Assembly (NCBI GenBank): GCA_938046095.1
Contig: CALIXS010000026.1
Span: 100,449-164,448, forward strand
Direction: 5' to 3'
From: an uncultured Clostridia bacterium
GTDB taxonomy: Bacteria; Bacillota; Clostridia; Peptostreptococcales; Anaerovoracaceae
DNA length: 64,000 nt
Shown here: piece by piece, positions 25,569 through 34,134 of the stretch
How positions within the stretch are numbered: position 1 is the first letter of the stretch
How the letters are laid out: every line of letters starts with the position of its first letter
Made by a program: the position numbers and the translations under genes
The notes under the pieces: generated by a model
Databases searched by the model: none
What the model was told of the DNA's origin: nothing
What the model saw: the letters and a program-made list of their open reading frames with translations, nothing else

Positions 25569-26412
25569 TGAACGAAAGAATATACTTAGAGCTATAAATA
25601 CGGTGATGCGGCCGGCGAGGAGACCAGATGACGGCGACGAAACAGTCGTATGCCGTGCCTGCGGAGCTTCCGCAACAAAAGCGAGGCTGCGGAAAAATCT
25701 CTACGTCTGCCCGTATTGCGGATTTCACGGAAAGATGAACGCCGCGGCAAGGATCAGGATGATAGCGGATGACAGGAGTTTCCGCGAGATGTCGGGTTCT
25801 CTCCAGGGACCCGATCCTCTGAAATTTCCGGGATACATGGAAAAGATAAAGGAAGCGCAGGCCAAGACGGGTATGAAAGAAGCCGTCATTACGGGTACGT
25901 GTATGATTGGCGGGATCAAAGCGGTCATCTGCGTTATGGACGCGCATTTCATGATGGCGAGTATGGGTATGGCCGTAGGGGAAAAGATCACGCGTGCAGC
26001 CGAGTTTGCGACGAAAAAGAAGCTGCCGCTTATAATATTCGCCGCTTCCGGCGGAGCAAGAATGCAGGAGGGCATGCTTTCGCTCATGCAGATGGCGAAA
26101 ACAAGTGCGGCCGTCGCGCACCACGGTGAAGAGAGCCTTTTGTATATATGCGTGATGACAAATCCGACGACGGGAGGCGTTACCGCGAGCTTCGCGAGCC
26201 TTGCGGACATAATTCTTGCGGAGCCGGGTGCGCTGATAGGCTTTGCCGGTCAAAGAGTCATCGAACAGACGATAGGAGAAAAGCTTCCCGATGGCTTTCA
26301 GAGTGCCGAATTTCAGGAAGAACACGGTTTTGTCGATGCCGTGGTGCCGAGGGATAAACTGAGATTTACCCTGCACGAGCTGCTCCTGCTCCACAGGAGG
26401 GACAGACGATGA
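25555..26412 (+). CDS. accD: Acetyl-CoA carboxylase carboxyltransferase subunit beta
   Basis: Transfers the carboxyl group from biotin to acetyl-CoA together with AccA. The 285-residue protein has the N-terminal zinc ribbon (CRAC...CPYC, near 30-52), the crotonase-fold region with FAASGGARMQEGMLSLMQMA near 162 and NPTTGGVTASFA near 200. The GAxIGFAGxR-type loop is at 222 and GFQSAEF near 245. Start behind GGAGG inside accC, with a 4-bp overlap to accA. Confidence 0.96.
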   Translation: MNPFSERKNILRAINTVMRPARRPDDGDETVVCRACGASATKARLRKNLYVCPYCGFHGKMNAAARIRMIADDRSFREMSGSLQGPDPLKFPGYMEKIKEAQAKTGMKEAVITGTCMIGGIKAVICVMDAHFMMASMGMAVGEKITRAAEFATKKKLPLIIFAASGGARMQEGMLSLMQMAKTSAAVAHHGEESLLYICVMTNPTTGGVTASFASLADIILAEPGALIGFAGQRVIEQTIGEKLPDGFQSAEFQEEHGFVDAVVPRDKLRFTLHELLLLHRRDRR

Positions 26413-27212
26413 GCAATATAGGTATGACGGCGGCGGGACGCGTGCTCAAAGCGCGCGAACAGACGAGACCGACCGCGCGCGATCATATAATAAATATCTT
26501 TGATTTTTTCTTTGAGCTTTCGGGCGACAGATCATACGGTAATGACAAGTCGATCGTCTGCGGTATTGCGAGACTGGACTCTCGTCCCGTCACCGTTATA
26601 GGCCAGCAAAAGGGGAGAACTCTCGAAGAAAACATGGAAATGCGATTCGGTATGCCGGATCCGGAGGGTTATCGCAAGGCGATGAGGATGATGAAGCAGG
26701 CCGAAAAATTCAGACGTCCTGTCATAACCTTCATAGATACTCCGGGGGCATTCCCGGGTAAGGAGGCCGAGGAACGCGGACAGGGCATGGCGATAGCAGA
26801 ATGCATAGAGATGATGTCGAGGCTGAAGGTGCCGTGCATCTCCGTTTTTATCGGTGAGGGAGGTTCAGGCGGAGCGCTTGCTCTTGCAGTCAGCGACAGG
26901 ACGATAATGGAGGAAAACGCAATCTTCTCTATCCTCTCTCCTGAAGGCTTTGCAAGCATACTCTGGAGGGATACGGCGCGATGGGAAGAGGCGGCAGAGG
27001 CCATGAAGCTGACGGCACAGGATCTGATGCAGATGGGCATCTGCGATGAGATTGTGCACGAGAAGGATGTCGCAACCGAGGCGGGCAGGCATAAGCTTTA
27101 CGCCGATGTGAAGCGCGCGATATCCGATAACCTCGAGCCGCTGCTCAGGATGAGCGGCGAGCAGCTGACAAGAGCGCGGTATAAGAAGCTCAGGAGTGTT
27201 GGAATCAGATGA
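26409..27212 (+). CDS. accA: Acetyl-CoA carboxylase carboxyltransferase subunit alpha
   Basis: Partner of AccD in malonyl-CoA formation. The 267-residue protein is short for the family and lacks the long N-terminal helix region, as in many Firmicutes. Key regions are GQQKGR near 59, FIDTPGAFPGKEAEERGQ near 110, FIGEGGSGGALALAV near 146 and LSPEGFASILWRD near 176. It overlaps accD and fabH by 4 bp each, which indicates tight translational coupling. Confidence 0.96.
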   Translation: MSNIGMTAAGRVLKAREQTRPTARDHIINIFDFFFELSGDRSYGNDKSIVCGIARLDSRPVTVIGQQKGRTLEENMEMRFGMPDPEGYRKAMRMMKQAEKFRRPVITFIDTPGAFPGKEAEERGQGMAIAECIEMMSRLKVPCISVFIGEGGSGGALALAVSDRTIMEENAIFSILSPEGFASILWRDTARWEEAAEAMKLTAQDLMQMGICDEIVHEKDVATEAGRHKLYADVKRAISDNLEPLLRMSGEQLTRARYKKLRSVGIR

Positions 27213-28132
27213 AAGGTATAAAAATTCTCGGGACCGGACTATGCCGCGGCGACAGCAGGATTTCGAACTTTGACCTCACCAAAAGGATGGATACGAGCGA
27301 CGAATGGATTAGGACAAAGACGGGAATTGTAAGCAGATACTATGCGGAAACGATGACAAACGGCGATATGGCGTCGAAAGCGGCACACGCAGCGATGATC
27401 TCGTCTTGCGCAGATGAGGTCGATCTTGTTATAGTCTGTACGTTTACCCCGGACTATGCGACACCGTCGGTGGCGTGCTCGGTTGCCGGCAGCTTAGGTC
27501 TGTCAGACGGAGTCTGCTGTCTTGACCTCAACGGAGCATGCTCGGGCTTTGTGTACGGAATGAACGCCGCCGCTGCGATGCTCGCCGGTGGAGAATTCAA
27601 GAGAGCACTCGTCATAGGAAGCGAAAGAATATCTCCGCTGCTCGATCCGCGGGAGCGCGGGACGTCGGTGCTTTTCGGAGACGGCGCAGGTGCAGTCGTA
27701 TTGGAAAGCGATCCGGGAGGCACGTTTTACATGGCGGCGGGGACTATGCCCGATGAGCATGTTTTGTACTGCGACAGGTTTGATCCTGCGATCATGATGA
27801 AAGGTCAGGAGGTATATCGTTTCGCGGTAAGCAGAGTGCCTGAAAATATTGAAAACCTGCTTGACAAAGCTTCGCTGCGGGTTTCCGACATAGATATGTT
27901 CGTTTTGCATCAGGCTAATATAAGGATTATCGAGAGCATTGCGAAACAGCTCGGAATCCCGGAAGGAAAATGCTTTGTCAACATAGACAGGCAGGGAAAT
28001 ACGAGTGCGGCAAGCATACCGATAGCCATCGCGGAGATGGATGCTGCGGGGATGCTCCGGCACGGCATGAGAATCGTAGCGAGCGGCTTCGGCGCCGGAC
28101 TGACGTACGGGTCGATGCTGTTTACATTTTAG
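27209..28132 (+). CDS. fabH: Beta-ketoacyl-ACP synthase III
   Basis: Condenses acetyl-CoA (or a branched starter) with malonyl-ACP to begin fatty-acid synthesis. In 307 residues the thiolase-fold triad is visible: Cys in NGACSGFVYG near 112, His in LHQANIRI near 237 and Asn in RQGNTSAASIP near 267. SDEWIRTKTGI near 30 is the usual CoA-binding start of the family. The gene is somewhat shorter than the 310-325 residues of other FabH. ATGA overlap with accA. Confidence 0.95.
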   Translation: MKGIKILGTGLCRGDSRISNFDLTKRMDTSDEWIRTKTGIVSRYYAETMTNGDMASKAAHAAMISSCADEVDLVIVCTFTPDYATPSVACSVAGSLGLSDGVCCLDLNGACSGFVYGMNAAAAMLAGGEFKRALVIGSERISPLLDPRERGTSVLFGDGAGAVVLESDPGGTFYMAAGTMPDEHVLYCDRFDPAIMMKGQEVYRFAVSRVPENIENLLDKASLRVSDIDMFVLHQANIRIIESIAKQLGIPEGKCFVNIDRQGNTSAASIPIAIAEMDAAGMLRHGMRIVASGFGAGLTYGSMLFTF

Positions 28133-28145
28133 AGGTGACAAGGTT

Positions 28146-29060
28146 ATGTATATAAATTCGATGTTCGGTATCAAGTATCCGATTTTTCAGGGAGGCATGG
28201 CAAATATAGCGACCGGAGCGTTCGCTGCAGCGGTATCTGAGGCTGGAGCCATGGGTATAATAGGTACGGGCGGCATGGACGATGAGCAGCTGCGTGAACA
28301 GATAAGGATCACTAAATCAATTACGGACAAGCCGTTCGGTGTCAACATAATGCTCATGAACCCGGCTGCCGACAAAATCGCGGAGGTGGTTGCCGACGAG
28401 GGTATAAAGCTCGTTACGACAGGCGCCGGAAACCCGGGAAAGTATATGGATAGGTGGAAAGCTGCAGGTGTCAGGGTGTTTCCCGTCGTTTCCTCCGTTG
28501 CGCTGGCAAAGAGGCTCGTTCAGCAGGGTGCGGACGGGATCATCGCCGAAGGCTGCGAAAGCGGCGGCCATGTCGGCGAACTGACGACAATGGTGCTCGT
28601 TCCGCAGGTGGTCGATGCCGTAGATGTTCCCGTCATAGCGGCAGGAGGAATAGCGTCCGGCCGCCAGATGGCGGCGGCCGAAATCCTCGGAGCAGCCGGT
28701 GTCCAGATGGGAACGGTCTTTCTGGCGAGTACGGAATGTCCCATACATGACAATTACAAAGCCGTCGTAATCAAAGCTAAGGATAACGATACTACAGTGA
28801 CCGGCCGCTCTGTCGGCGCGCCTGTCAGGATACTCAAAAACCCTATGGCGAGAGAGTATCTGAGACTTGAAAAGGAAGGTGCGGACAGGATGGAGCTGGA
28901 AAAATTCACTTTGGGCTCGCTCAGGCGGGCGGTGCTTTACGGAGATGTAACAAACGGTTCCTTTATGGCAGGTCAGGTCGCATCTATGGTCAAAGAGATA
29001 CGCCCTGTCAGGGAGATACTTGAAAAGCTGGTCGCCGAATATGAGAAAATCGCTGGATAG
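28146..29060 (+). CDS. fabK: Enoyl-ACP reductase II (FMN-dependent)
   Basis: Flavin enzyme that makes the last reduction of each elongation cycle and replaces FabI in many Firmicutes. The 304-residue TIM barrel starts with YPIFQGGMANIAT, has GVNIMLMNP near 60, TTGAGNPGKYM near 91 and IIAEGCESGGHVGELTTM near 133. APVIAAGGI-type and LGAAGVQMGTVFL segments bind FMN phosphate. RBS AGAGGTGACAAGG. No fabI is seen in the window. Confidence 0.93.
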   Translation: MYINSMFGIKYPIFQGGMANIATGAFAAAVSEAGAMGIIGTGGMDDEQLREQIRITKSITDKPFGVNIMLMNPAADKIAEVVADEGIKLVTTGAGNPGKYMDRWKAAGVRVFPVVSSVALAKRLVQQGADGIIAEGCESGGHVGELTTMVLVPQVVDAVDVPVIAAGGIASGRQMAAAEILGAAGVQMGTVFLASTECPIHDNYKAVVIKAKDNDTTVTGRSVGAPVRILKNPMAREYLRLEKEGADRMELEKFTLGSLRRAVLYGDVTNGSFMAGQVASMVKEIRPVREILEKLVAEYEKIAG

Positions 29061-30057
29061 ATTGAGCGTTCCTATAATACAGGGCGGCATGGGCATCGGT
29101 ATATCGATGGGCTCTCTCGCGGGTGCAGTGGCTGCGGAGGGCGGCATGGGCGTTATTTCGACAGCAAATATCGGCTTCAGAGAGCCGGACTACATGACCG
29201 ATACCGAAGCCGCCAACACAAGAGCACTCGTAAGAGAAATAAAAAAAGCGCGTGAGATATCGGGAAGCCGCGGGCTTGTGGCAATAAACGCGATGGTCGC
29301 GACGACAAACTTTACGGGCATGATACGTACAGCCGTAAGGAACGGGATAGATGCAGTGATAAGCGGAGCGGGTCTGCCTCTCGAACTTCCCGACGCTGCG
29401 GGCGGCGACGTGCTTATAGCGCCGATAGTGTCCGGTGCGAGAGCTGCCAAACTAATAACAAAACACTGGGCGAAGAGATTCGGCCGAAAGCCGGACTTTA
29501 CGGTCGTCGAAGGATATAAAGCCGGAGGACATCTCGGATTTAGGCCGGAAGAGCTTGAAAGCGGTGCGGTGCAGGAGTTGGCCGAAGCAGTGCACGAGGT
29601 GGCCGAGTCGGCGGAGGAACCTGTATTCGCCGCGGGAGGCGTGTTCGACGTGAACGACATCAAAGCCATGCACCGCGAGGGTGCGGCGGGCGTGCAGATG
29701 GCCACGAGATTTATAGCAACGCACGAGTGTGATGCGACGCAGGGCTTCAAGGACGTCATACTTGAGGCCAAAAAAGAGGATGTTGCCGTTATCAAAAGCC
29801 CCGTAGGCATGCCCGGCAGAGCGGTGAGAACCGAACTTATAAAAAAGATGGAGTCGGGGATCAAAGCGGCTCCGGACAAGTGCGTACGCTGTATAAAAAC
29901 ATGCGATCCCGCACGGACGCCATACTGTATAAACCGCGCGCTCATCAGCGCATTTTTCGGCGACAGAGAAAACGGTCTTTTCTTCTGCGGCGATAACGTA
30001 GACAGGGTGAACGGGATGATGAGCGTTCATGAGCTTATAAAGGAGTTGAGTACATGA
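29041..30057 (+). CDS. Nitronate monooxygenase-family flavoprotein in the fab operon
   Basis: A second FMN TIM-barrel protein, related to but clearly distinct from the adjacent FabK: VPIIQGGMGIGISMGSLAGA at the start, GAGLPLELP near 110, EGYKAGGHLGFRP near 162, FAAGGVFDVNDIKAM near 198 and GVQMATRFIATHEC near 219. The C-terminus carries a cysteine cluster CVRCIKTCDPARTPYC near 284-299. The ATG at 29041 overlaps fabK by 20 bp. A TTG at 29020 with a GGGAG site is an alternative start. Family members oxidise nitronates or act as NAD(P)H:flavin oxidoreductases. Its role in fatty-acid synthesis is unknown. Confidence 0.85.
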   Translation: MRKSLDRLSVPIIQGGMGIGISMGSLAGAVAAEGGMGVISTANIGFREPDYMTDTEAANTRALVREIKKAREISGSRGLVAINAMVATTNFTGMIRTAVRNGIDAVISGAGLPLELPDAAGGDVLIAPIVSGARAAKLITKHWAKRFGRKPDFTVVEGYKAGGHLGFRPEELESGAVQELAEAVHEVAESAEEPVFAAGGVFDVNDIKAMHREGAAGVQMATRFIATHECDATQGFKDVILEAKKEDVAVIKSPVGMPGRAVRTELIKKMESGIKAAPDKCVRCIKTCDPARTPYCINRALISAFFGDRENGLFFCGDNVDRVNGMMSVHELIKELST

Positions 30058-30965
30058 AAACAGCCTTTTTGTTTGCCGGTCAGGGAAGCCAGTTTGTCGG
30101 CATGGGCAGGGATTTTTACGAAGAGTATCAGAGGTTCAGAGAAGTCTTTGATCTTCTCCCCGAAAAACAGAAGCAAATCGCATTCGAGGGGCCGGAGGAT
30201 GAACTCGGGAATACGGCAAATACCCAACCGATCCTGCTTGCATTTGCCCTCGGTGTGTACGGCGTGATAAACGATACCGGCCTGAAATGCGACATGGCGG
30301 CAGGGCTTTCTCTCGGTGAATATTCCGCACTTGCGGCTTCGGGAGTATTTTCTCCGCGGCAGGCGCTCGAGCTTATACAGTTCAGAGCGGACGCAATGGC
30401 AAAGGCGTCGGAGGGTACAAACACTGTTATGAGTGCGGTGCTCGGGCTTGACAGGGATAAAGTCATAAAAGCCGTTGAGGCCGGCGGCTGTGAGATAGCA
30501 AACTATAACTGTCCGGGGCAGATCGTGATCTCCGGTACGGAATGCGATGTGAAAGCCGCCGAAGCCGAAGCCGGAGCACTCGGAGCTAAAAGATGCGTAA
30601 GACTTGCCGTAAGCGGACCATTTCACACGTCTTATATGAAACCGGCTGGAGAAGCGCTCAAACAGCGTTTTGAACGTGAAAGCTTTGCGGAGGAGGCATT
30701 TCCGGTCGTATTCAACTGCAAGGGCAGTGTCAGAAACGGGGAAAGGATATCGAAACTGCTCGTAAAACAGGTTTCGGGCAGTGTTATGTTTGAGGATACG
30801 ATAAGGTATATGAGCTCAGTCGGCGTTACGAGAGCAGTTGAAATCGGGCCGGGCAGGGCGCTCAGTCAATTTGTGAAAAAGACGTGCGGTGATATCGAGA
30901 CCGTAAGTATAGAGAGGACTGCAGACCTCGGGAGGATAAGCACATGGGCAGAAGAACGGCAGTGA
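30054..30965 (+). CDS. fabD: Malonyl-CoA:ACP transacylase
   Basis: Loads malonyl groups from malonyl-CoA onto AcpP. The 303-residue protein has FLFAGQGSQFVGMG at the N-terminus, the nucleophile Ser in AGLSLGEYSAL near 88, Arg in QFRADAM near 113 and the catalytic His in GPFHTSYM near 197. It overlaps the previous gene by 4 bp and fabG by 22 bp. Confidence 0.96.
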   Translation: MKTAFLFAGQGSQFVGMGRDFYEEYQRFREVFDLLPEKQKQIAFEGPEDELGNTANTQPILLAFALGVYGVINDTGLKCDMAAGLSLGEYSALAASGVFSPRQALELIQFRADAMAKASEGTNTVMSAVLGLDRDKVIKAVEAGGCEIANYNCPGQIVISGTECDVKAAEAEAGALGAKRCVRLAVSGPFHTSYMKPAGEALKQRFERESFAEEAFPVVFNCKGSVRNGERISKLLVKQVSGSVMFEDTIRYMSSVGVTRAVEIGPGRALSQFVKKTCGDIETVSIERTADLGRISTWAEERQ

Positions 30966-31672
30966 TAACGGGCGGTTCGCGCGGGATCGGAAGAGCGGTC
31001 GCGGTGCGTCTCGCCGAAACGATGGATATAGTGATAAGCTACGCCGGAAACGACAGTGCAGCGGAGGAAACGGTAAAGCTGTGCGAGCAGAAAGGAGCAC
31101 GTGCGATAGCCGTCAGGGGTGATGTCTCGAGCCTCGAGGACTGTGAACGGCTCGTGGAGGAGGCGCTCGGCATGTTCGGATCTATCGACATCCTCGTCAA
31201 CAATGCCGGTATCACGAGGGACAATATCATAATGCGGATGACTGAGGAGGACTTTGACCGGGTGATCGCCACGAATCTTAAGGGGACATTCAACATGATG
31301 AAGCTGGTATCACGCCCAATGATGAAGCGTCGCTCCGGCGCGATCATAAACTTATCGTCTGTCGTCGGCATAACGGGAAACGCAGGGCAGGTAAACTACG
31401 CGGCGAGCAAGGCGGGCGTGATCGGAATGACAAAGTCGCTTGCCAGGGAGCTCGCCGGACGGGGAATAAGAGTAAATGCCGTCGCGCCAGGGTTTATAAG
31501 CACGGATATGACGGCTGCAATGCCCGAAGAGGCGGTAAAGGCGATGGCCCGGATGATACCGCTCGGACGTCCGGGTACTGCAGATGACGTGGCGCAGGCG
31601 GTCGACTTTCTGGCTTCGGCGCCGTATATAACGGGTCAGGTGCTGCCGGTGGACGGCGGAATGTGTATATAG
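30944..31672 (+). CDS. fabG: 3-oxoacyl-ACP reductase
   Basis: NADPH-dependent reduction of 3-oxoacyl-ACP. A 242-residue short-chain dehydrogenase with TGGSRGIG near residue 9, NNAG near 85, catalytic Ser in INLSSVVG near 136 and YAASKAG (Tyr, Lys) near 150-154. It ends with the FabG-like QVLPVDGGM. Start at an ATG behind GGGAGG inside fabD. Confidence 0.96.
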   Translation: MGRRTAVITGGSRGIGRAVAVRLAETMDIVISYAGNDSAAEETVKLCEQKGARAIAVRGDVSSLEDCERLVEEALGMFGSIDILVNNAGITRDNIIMRMTEEDFDRVIATNLKGTFNMMKLVSRPMMKRRSGAIINLSSVVGITGNAGQVNYAASKAGVIGMTKSLARELAGRGIRVNAVAPGFISTDMTAAMPEEAVKAMARMIPLGRPGTADDVAQAVDFLASAPYITGQVLPVDGGMCI

Positions 31673-31683
31673 AGGGAATACTT

Positions 31684-32919
31684 ATGAAAAGAAGAGTTGT
31701 CATAACCGGCATGGGAGCGGTATCCGCGATAGGGTGCAGCGTAGACGAAATGTGGAAAAATGCGCGCGCGGGAGTATGCGGTATCGGAAAAATAGATACG
31801 TACGATACGGACGAAATGAAGGCAAAGGTCGCTGCCGAGGTAAAGGGCTTCGACCCGACCGCGTATATGGACAAAATGGAGGCTCGGCGGACGGCGAGAT
31901 TTACACAGTTAGCCGTTGCCGCGGCGGACGAGGCGTTCAGGCAGAGCGGGATAGACATGGCAAAGGAAGACGCGTGGCGCTGCAGTGTAAATATCTCGAG
32001 CGGAATAGGCGGCCTGGGAACAATTGAGGAGGAGCATTTTCGCGGGATCAAAAGAGGCTTCGACAGAGTTTCGCCTCTCTTCGTGCCTATGGCAATAACC
32101 AACATGGCTGCAGGTATCGTGGCGATAAGGTTAGGCTTCAGAGGAGCCTGCGAATGTGTCGTTACTGCATGCGCCTCCTCGGCAAATGCGATAGGCGATG
32201 CGTTCAGGAATATCAGGGACGGCTATGCGGACGTATACGCGGCCGGGGGAAGCGAAAGCTGTATAACGGAGCTCGGCATAGGCGGGTTCACGGCTATGAA
32301 GGCTTTGTCGGAGAGTGAAGATCCTCTGCGTGCGTCTATTCCGTTCGATGCGGAGCGCGCGGGTTTTGTCATGGGGGAGGGTGCGGGAGTTCTCATCCTT
32401 GAGGAATACGATCATGCGGCTGCGAGGGGCGCAAAAATTCTCGGCGAGCTCACGGGCTACGGCGTAAGCTGTGACGCGCATCACATGACGGCGCCTATCG
32501 AGGACGGCTCGGGGGCTGCGAGGTGTATGAAAAATGCGCTCGAGGACGCGGGTGTTGACGCATCGGAGGTCGGATATATCAACGCGCACGGGACGGGTAC
32601 GCCTATGAACGACAAAGCAGAAACAGTGGCAGTAAAGACGGCGTTCGGCAATTCGGCACGTTCTCTCGTCATGAGCTCGACGAAATCGATGACAGGCCAC
32701 ACGCTCGGCGCGAGTGGCGCGATAGAGGCCATATTGACGGCAAAAGCGCTTGCTGATAAAATGGCTCCGCCGACGGCCGGGTACATGGTTTCCGATCCCG
32801 ACTGCGATCTGGACTGCGCACCAAATACGGAAAAGCGCATAGATACCGAATTCGCCATGACGAATTCGTTCGGCTTCGGCGGCCACAATGCGAGCCTTAT
32901 ATTAAAAGCCGCACTGTAA
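31684..32919 (+). CDS. fabF: Beta-ketoacyl-ACP synthase II
   Basis: Elongating condensing enzyme of 411 residues. The catalytic residues are Cys in TACASSANAIGDA near 162, His in NAHGTGTPMND near 302 and His in KSMTGHTLGASG near 338. It starts at MKRRVVITGMG behind AGAGGGAA; an in-frame ATG 21 bp upstream lies in fabG. The stop codon sits inside the left arm of a long inverted repeat shared with the fabF-fabZ gap. Confidence 0.96.
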   Translation: MKRRVVITGMGAVSAIGCSVDEMWKNARAGVCGIGKIDTYDTDEMKAKVAAEVKGFDPTAYMDKMEARRTARFTQLAVAAADEAFRQSGIDMAKEDAWRCSVNISSGIGGLGTIEEEHFRGIKRGFDRVSPLFVPMAITNMAAGIVAIRLGFRGACECVVTACASSANAIGDAFRNIRDGYADVYAAGGSESCITELGIGGFTAMKALSESEDPLRASIPFDAERAGFVMGEGAGVLILEEYDHAAARGAKILGELTGYGVSCDAHHMTAPIEDGSGAARCMKNALEDAGVDASEVGYINAHGTGTPMNDKAETVAVKTAFGNSARSLVMSSTKSMTGHTLGASGAIEAILTAKALADKMAPPTAGYMVSDPDCDLDCAPNTEKRIDTEFAMTNSFGFGGHNASLILKAAL

Positions 32920-32981
32920 CATAGGAGTGATGTATCACGGCTGCCGTTTCATCGCGAGGCGGTGACATGGTACAGTGCGGC
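32908..32981 (+). other. Hairpin bracketing the fabF stop and the fabF-fabZ gap
   Basis: Perfect 11-bp arms GCCGCACTGTA (32908-32918, containing the first two bases of the fabF stop codon) and TACAGTGCGGC (32971-32981) enclose a smaller GTGATgtATCAC palindrome. No T-run follows the outer stem. It is the only sizeable gap in an otherwise overlapping operon and probably acts in mRNA processing, stability or attenuation. Confidence 0.6.
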
Positions 32982-33007
32982 CGTATACCGCAAGGAGGAG
33001 AAAAGAA

Positions 33008-33457
33008 ATGAGTCAGCTCAATATTCAGCAGATACAGGAGATACTTCCGCACAGGTATCCGTTTCTGATGATAGATAAGGTTACCGATATGGAAAAAGGG
33101 AAATGGGCGAGCGCGCTCAAATGTGTTTCCACCAACGAGATGCAGTTTCCCGGTCACTTTCCGGGCTATCCGGTAATGCCGGGGGTTCTGATACTCGAGG
33201 CGCTTGCGCAGACGGGTGCGGTAGCGCTGCTTTCCGAAGACGAGTACCGCGGGAAGATAGCTTTGTTCGGAGGCGTCAGAAATTGCAGATTTAAGCGTGA
33301 GGTTCTTCCGGGTGATGTGCTTGAGCTCTACTGCGAAATAGAATCACGCCGCGGACCTATCGGTTTCGGTACGGCTACGGCATCGATCGGAACCGAAATC
33401 GTCTGTCAGGCGAAGCTTTCCTTTGTTATAAAAGATCGCGTAGAAGAGAGCCGGTAG
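33008..33457 (+). CDS. fabZ: 3-hydroxyacyl-ACP dehydratase
   Basis: Hotdog-fold dehydratase of 149 residues. ILPHRYPFLMID near 12 and the catalytic His/Glu in FPGHFPGYPVMPGVLILEA near 47-66 are diagnostic. It starts at MSQLNIQQ behind GGAGG. It follows the hairpin region after fabF. Last biosynthetic gene of the operon. No FabA/FabM-type isomerase for unsaturated fatty acids is seen. Confidence 0.96.
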   Translation: MSQLNIQQIQEILPHRYPFLMIDKVTDMEKGKWASALKCVSTNEMQFPGHFPGYPVMPGVLILEALAQTGAVALLSEDEYRGKIALFGGVRNCRFKREVLPGDVLELYCEIESRRGPIGFGTATASIGTEIVCQAKLSFVIKDRVEESR

Positions 33458-33490
33458 TGATATAATCTATACCGTAAGGAGACTGCCGGG

Positions 33491-33943
33491 ATGCTTGAAC
33501 AAAATTTTTCAAAAGTATATAATAAATTCAAACTTCTGCTCTATACGAGAATACTTAAAAATCACGAGGAATCAAAGGAAGCGTTGTCGTCGCTCGAGGT
33601 CATCTGCATGGAAATAATCGTGGCGCTGGGAGCACCGACGATAGCCGAATTTTCAAAATTCGCCCGGATGTCGGCGCCAAATGCCGCATACAGGGTTAAC
33701 AAACTCGTGACGAAGGGATATGTGGAGCGTGTGCAGAGCACAGTCGACAAACGCGAATATCACCTCAGGCCTACGGAAAAGTACAGCCGGGATTACGGCG
33801 ATATTTTCAATTATATAGATGTCGTATCCGCAAGGATAAGGAAGAGCTTCGGACCTGAGGATTCAGAGCGACTTTCGGGCATGCTCAGCGTTATCGCAGA
33901 CGAGCTTATGCCTGAGATCGATAATATAAGAGATTTTGAGTAA
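33491..33943 (+). CDS. MarR-family regulator, likely FabT-like
   Basis: A 150-residue winged-helix protein. The recognition region is TIAEFSKFARMSAPNAAYRVN near residues 55-75 and the wing is GYVERVQSTVDKREYHLRPT near 80-100, with flanking helices for dimerisation. It follows fabZ by 33 bp and has a TATAAT just upstream. In other Firmicutes FabT, a MarR protein, represses fab genes using acyl-ACP as corepressor. The AT-rich palindrome at the acpP promoter is a plausible target. Position at the end rather than the head of the operon is unusual but does not exclude that role. Confidence 0.8.
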   Translation: MLEQNFSKVYNKFKLLLYTRILKNHEESKEALSSLEVICMEIIVALGAPTIAEFSKFARMSAPNAAYRVNKLVTKGYVERVQSTVDKREYHLRPTEKYSRDYGDIFNYIDVVSARIRKSFGPEDSERLSGMLSVIADELMPEIDNIRDFE

Positions 33944-34023
33944 AACTGAGGCGCGGTGATTCGGTATCATCGTTAGTGCAAAGCTGCCCGGTTACTTTGC
34001 GGTGACGGGTACGTGGGGCATAA

Positions 34024-34053
34024 GCGCGTCCGGCATGAGCGCGCGATTTTTTT
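34024..34053 (+). terminator. Terminator after the fab operon/MarR gene
   Basis: GCGCG and CGCGC arms with a T7 tail. A second hairpin (CCCGGTTAC...GTGACGGG) lies about 30 bp upstream in the same 190-bp gap. Confidence 0.65.
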
Positions 34054-34054
34054 G

Positions 34055-34083
34055 TTGCTCAGCGGTGAAAAAAAAAGTATAAT
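34055..34083 (+). promoter_or_regulatory. Promoter of nagB
   Basis: TTGCTC, 17-bp spacer and consensus TATAAT. The 17 bases from the -10 onward (TATAATCTATACCGTAA) are identical to those before the MarR gene at 33461-33477. Confidence 0.65.
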
Positions 34084-34134
34084 CTATACCGTAAAATACG
34101 TAAAACTCTATAACCTGTACGGAGGTAGCATACG

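Noticed and set aside
25522..26394. Long minus-strand frame over accD
   Set aside because: Shadow frame rich in Arg/His with no motif; the plus-strand accD is unmistakable.
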